Shown: piece by piece, positions 63,976-64,000 of the stretch
Layout: every line of letters begins with the position of its first letter
Position numbering within the stretch: the stretch's first letter is position 1
Notes under the pieces: model-generated
What the model saw: only the letters and a program-made list of their open reading frames with translations
Databases searched by the model: none
Told to the model about the DNA's origin: nothing
Program-made: the position numbers and the translations under genes
Source: Hyalella azteca
Taxonomy: Eukaryota; Arthropoda; Malacostraca; Amphipoda; Hyalellidae
Assembly (NCBI RefSeq): GCF_000764305.2
Contig: NW_025936234.1
Location: 45,084-109,083, forward strand
Length of the DNA: 64,000 nt
Direction: 5' to 3'

Positions 63976-64000
63976 AAAGCCTTCAACGTTCCTCAATATA

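Larger units (their letters stand above)
61467..64000. other. No recognised gene to the window end
   Basis: AT-rich sequence with a 124-bp tandem duplication (62225-62471) and a 39-bp minisatellite (63380-63975). Later ZDHHC exons, if any, were not recognised. Confidence 0.6.

Noticed and set aside
63601..63986. 115-codon minus-strand repeat protein
   Set aside because: It is a 39-bp minisatellite open in more than one frame; no flanking coding sequence or splice sites were seen.
1..64000. tRNA or rRNA genes
   Set aside because: I looked for cloverleaf-like and rRNA-like stretches by eye and found none I could support; a tRNAscan run would settle it.

Overview
The window is animal nuclear DNA, most likely from an arthropod and plausibly a crustacean. 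Genes are split into short GT-AG exons with long introns. Minisatellites, MITE-like elements and decayed non-LTR retrotransposons are abundant. No operons or bacterial features are visible. The species cannot be named from the sequence alone.

Three conserved protein-coding genes can be assembled by hand from exons with matching splice phases. (1) An RPGR-like gene (RCC1 beta-propeller, ciliary) lies on the minus strand. Its N-terminal exon is at 93-218 and six later propeller exons run in order from 17363 down to 9593. (2) RNF10 (RING-finger E3 ligase) lies on the plus strand. It has exon 1 at 1579-1678, then 13 further exons ending with a stop at 33358-33360. The 14 exons sum to exactly 2871 nt, or 956 codons plus stop. 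(3) A ZDHHC9/14/18-clade (Drosophila app-like) palmitoyltransferase lies on the plus strand, with exons between 49435 (second copy; first copy from 29283) and 61466. It probably continues beyond the window. RPGR and RNF10 start head to head about 1.2 kb apart, which suggests a shared promoter region.

The layout is scrambled. The RNF10 5' region is present twice (about 1.74-3.51 kb and 18.6-22.7 kb). The first copy is cut off inside exon 3, and the second lacks exon 1. RNF10 exons 11-12 are present twice (27.9-28.7 and 32.1-32.5 kb), and a copy of the first ZDHHC exons (28.9-32.06 kb, repeated at 48.4-50.6 kb) sits between them. The RPGR N-terminal exon is on the wrong side of the rest of RPGR. 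A single-N join at 18351 ends a satellite array. A complete 38-bp Nextera mate-pair junction adapter lies at 36565-36602, with a second partial one at 36892-36907. A 690-N gap spans 38489-39178. Much of the duplication may therefore be uncollapsed haplotypes and mis-scaffolding rather than biology, and I say so entry by entry.

The most unusual biological signal is that tandem repeats repeatedly begin exactly on splice sites of RPGR and ZDHHC exons, so that the exon end plus its 5' splice site (or, once, the 3' splice site plus exon start) is multiplied 2 to 5 times. Seven boundaries show this clearly or fairly clearly: 93, 11337, 11489, 13931, 50625, 55058 and 57825. RNF10 exons do not show it.

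Other contents are two ~900-bp TTAA-flanked inverted-repeat elements, one with its empty site preserved in the other RNF10 copy. A ~150-bp repeat carrying three palindromes occurs in introns of all three genes. Two GC-AG introns lie in RNF10. There are LINE remnants at 11.9-13.8, 15.2, 10.1 and 35.8 kb, and several long minisatellites.
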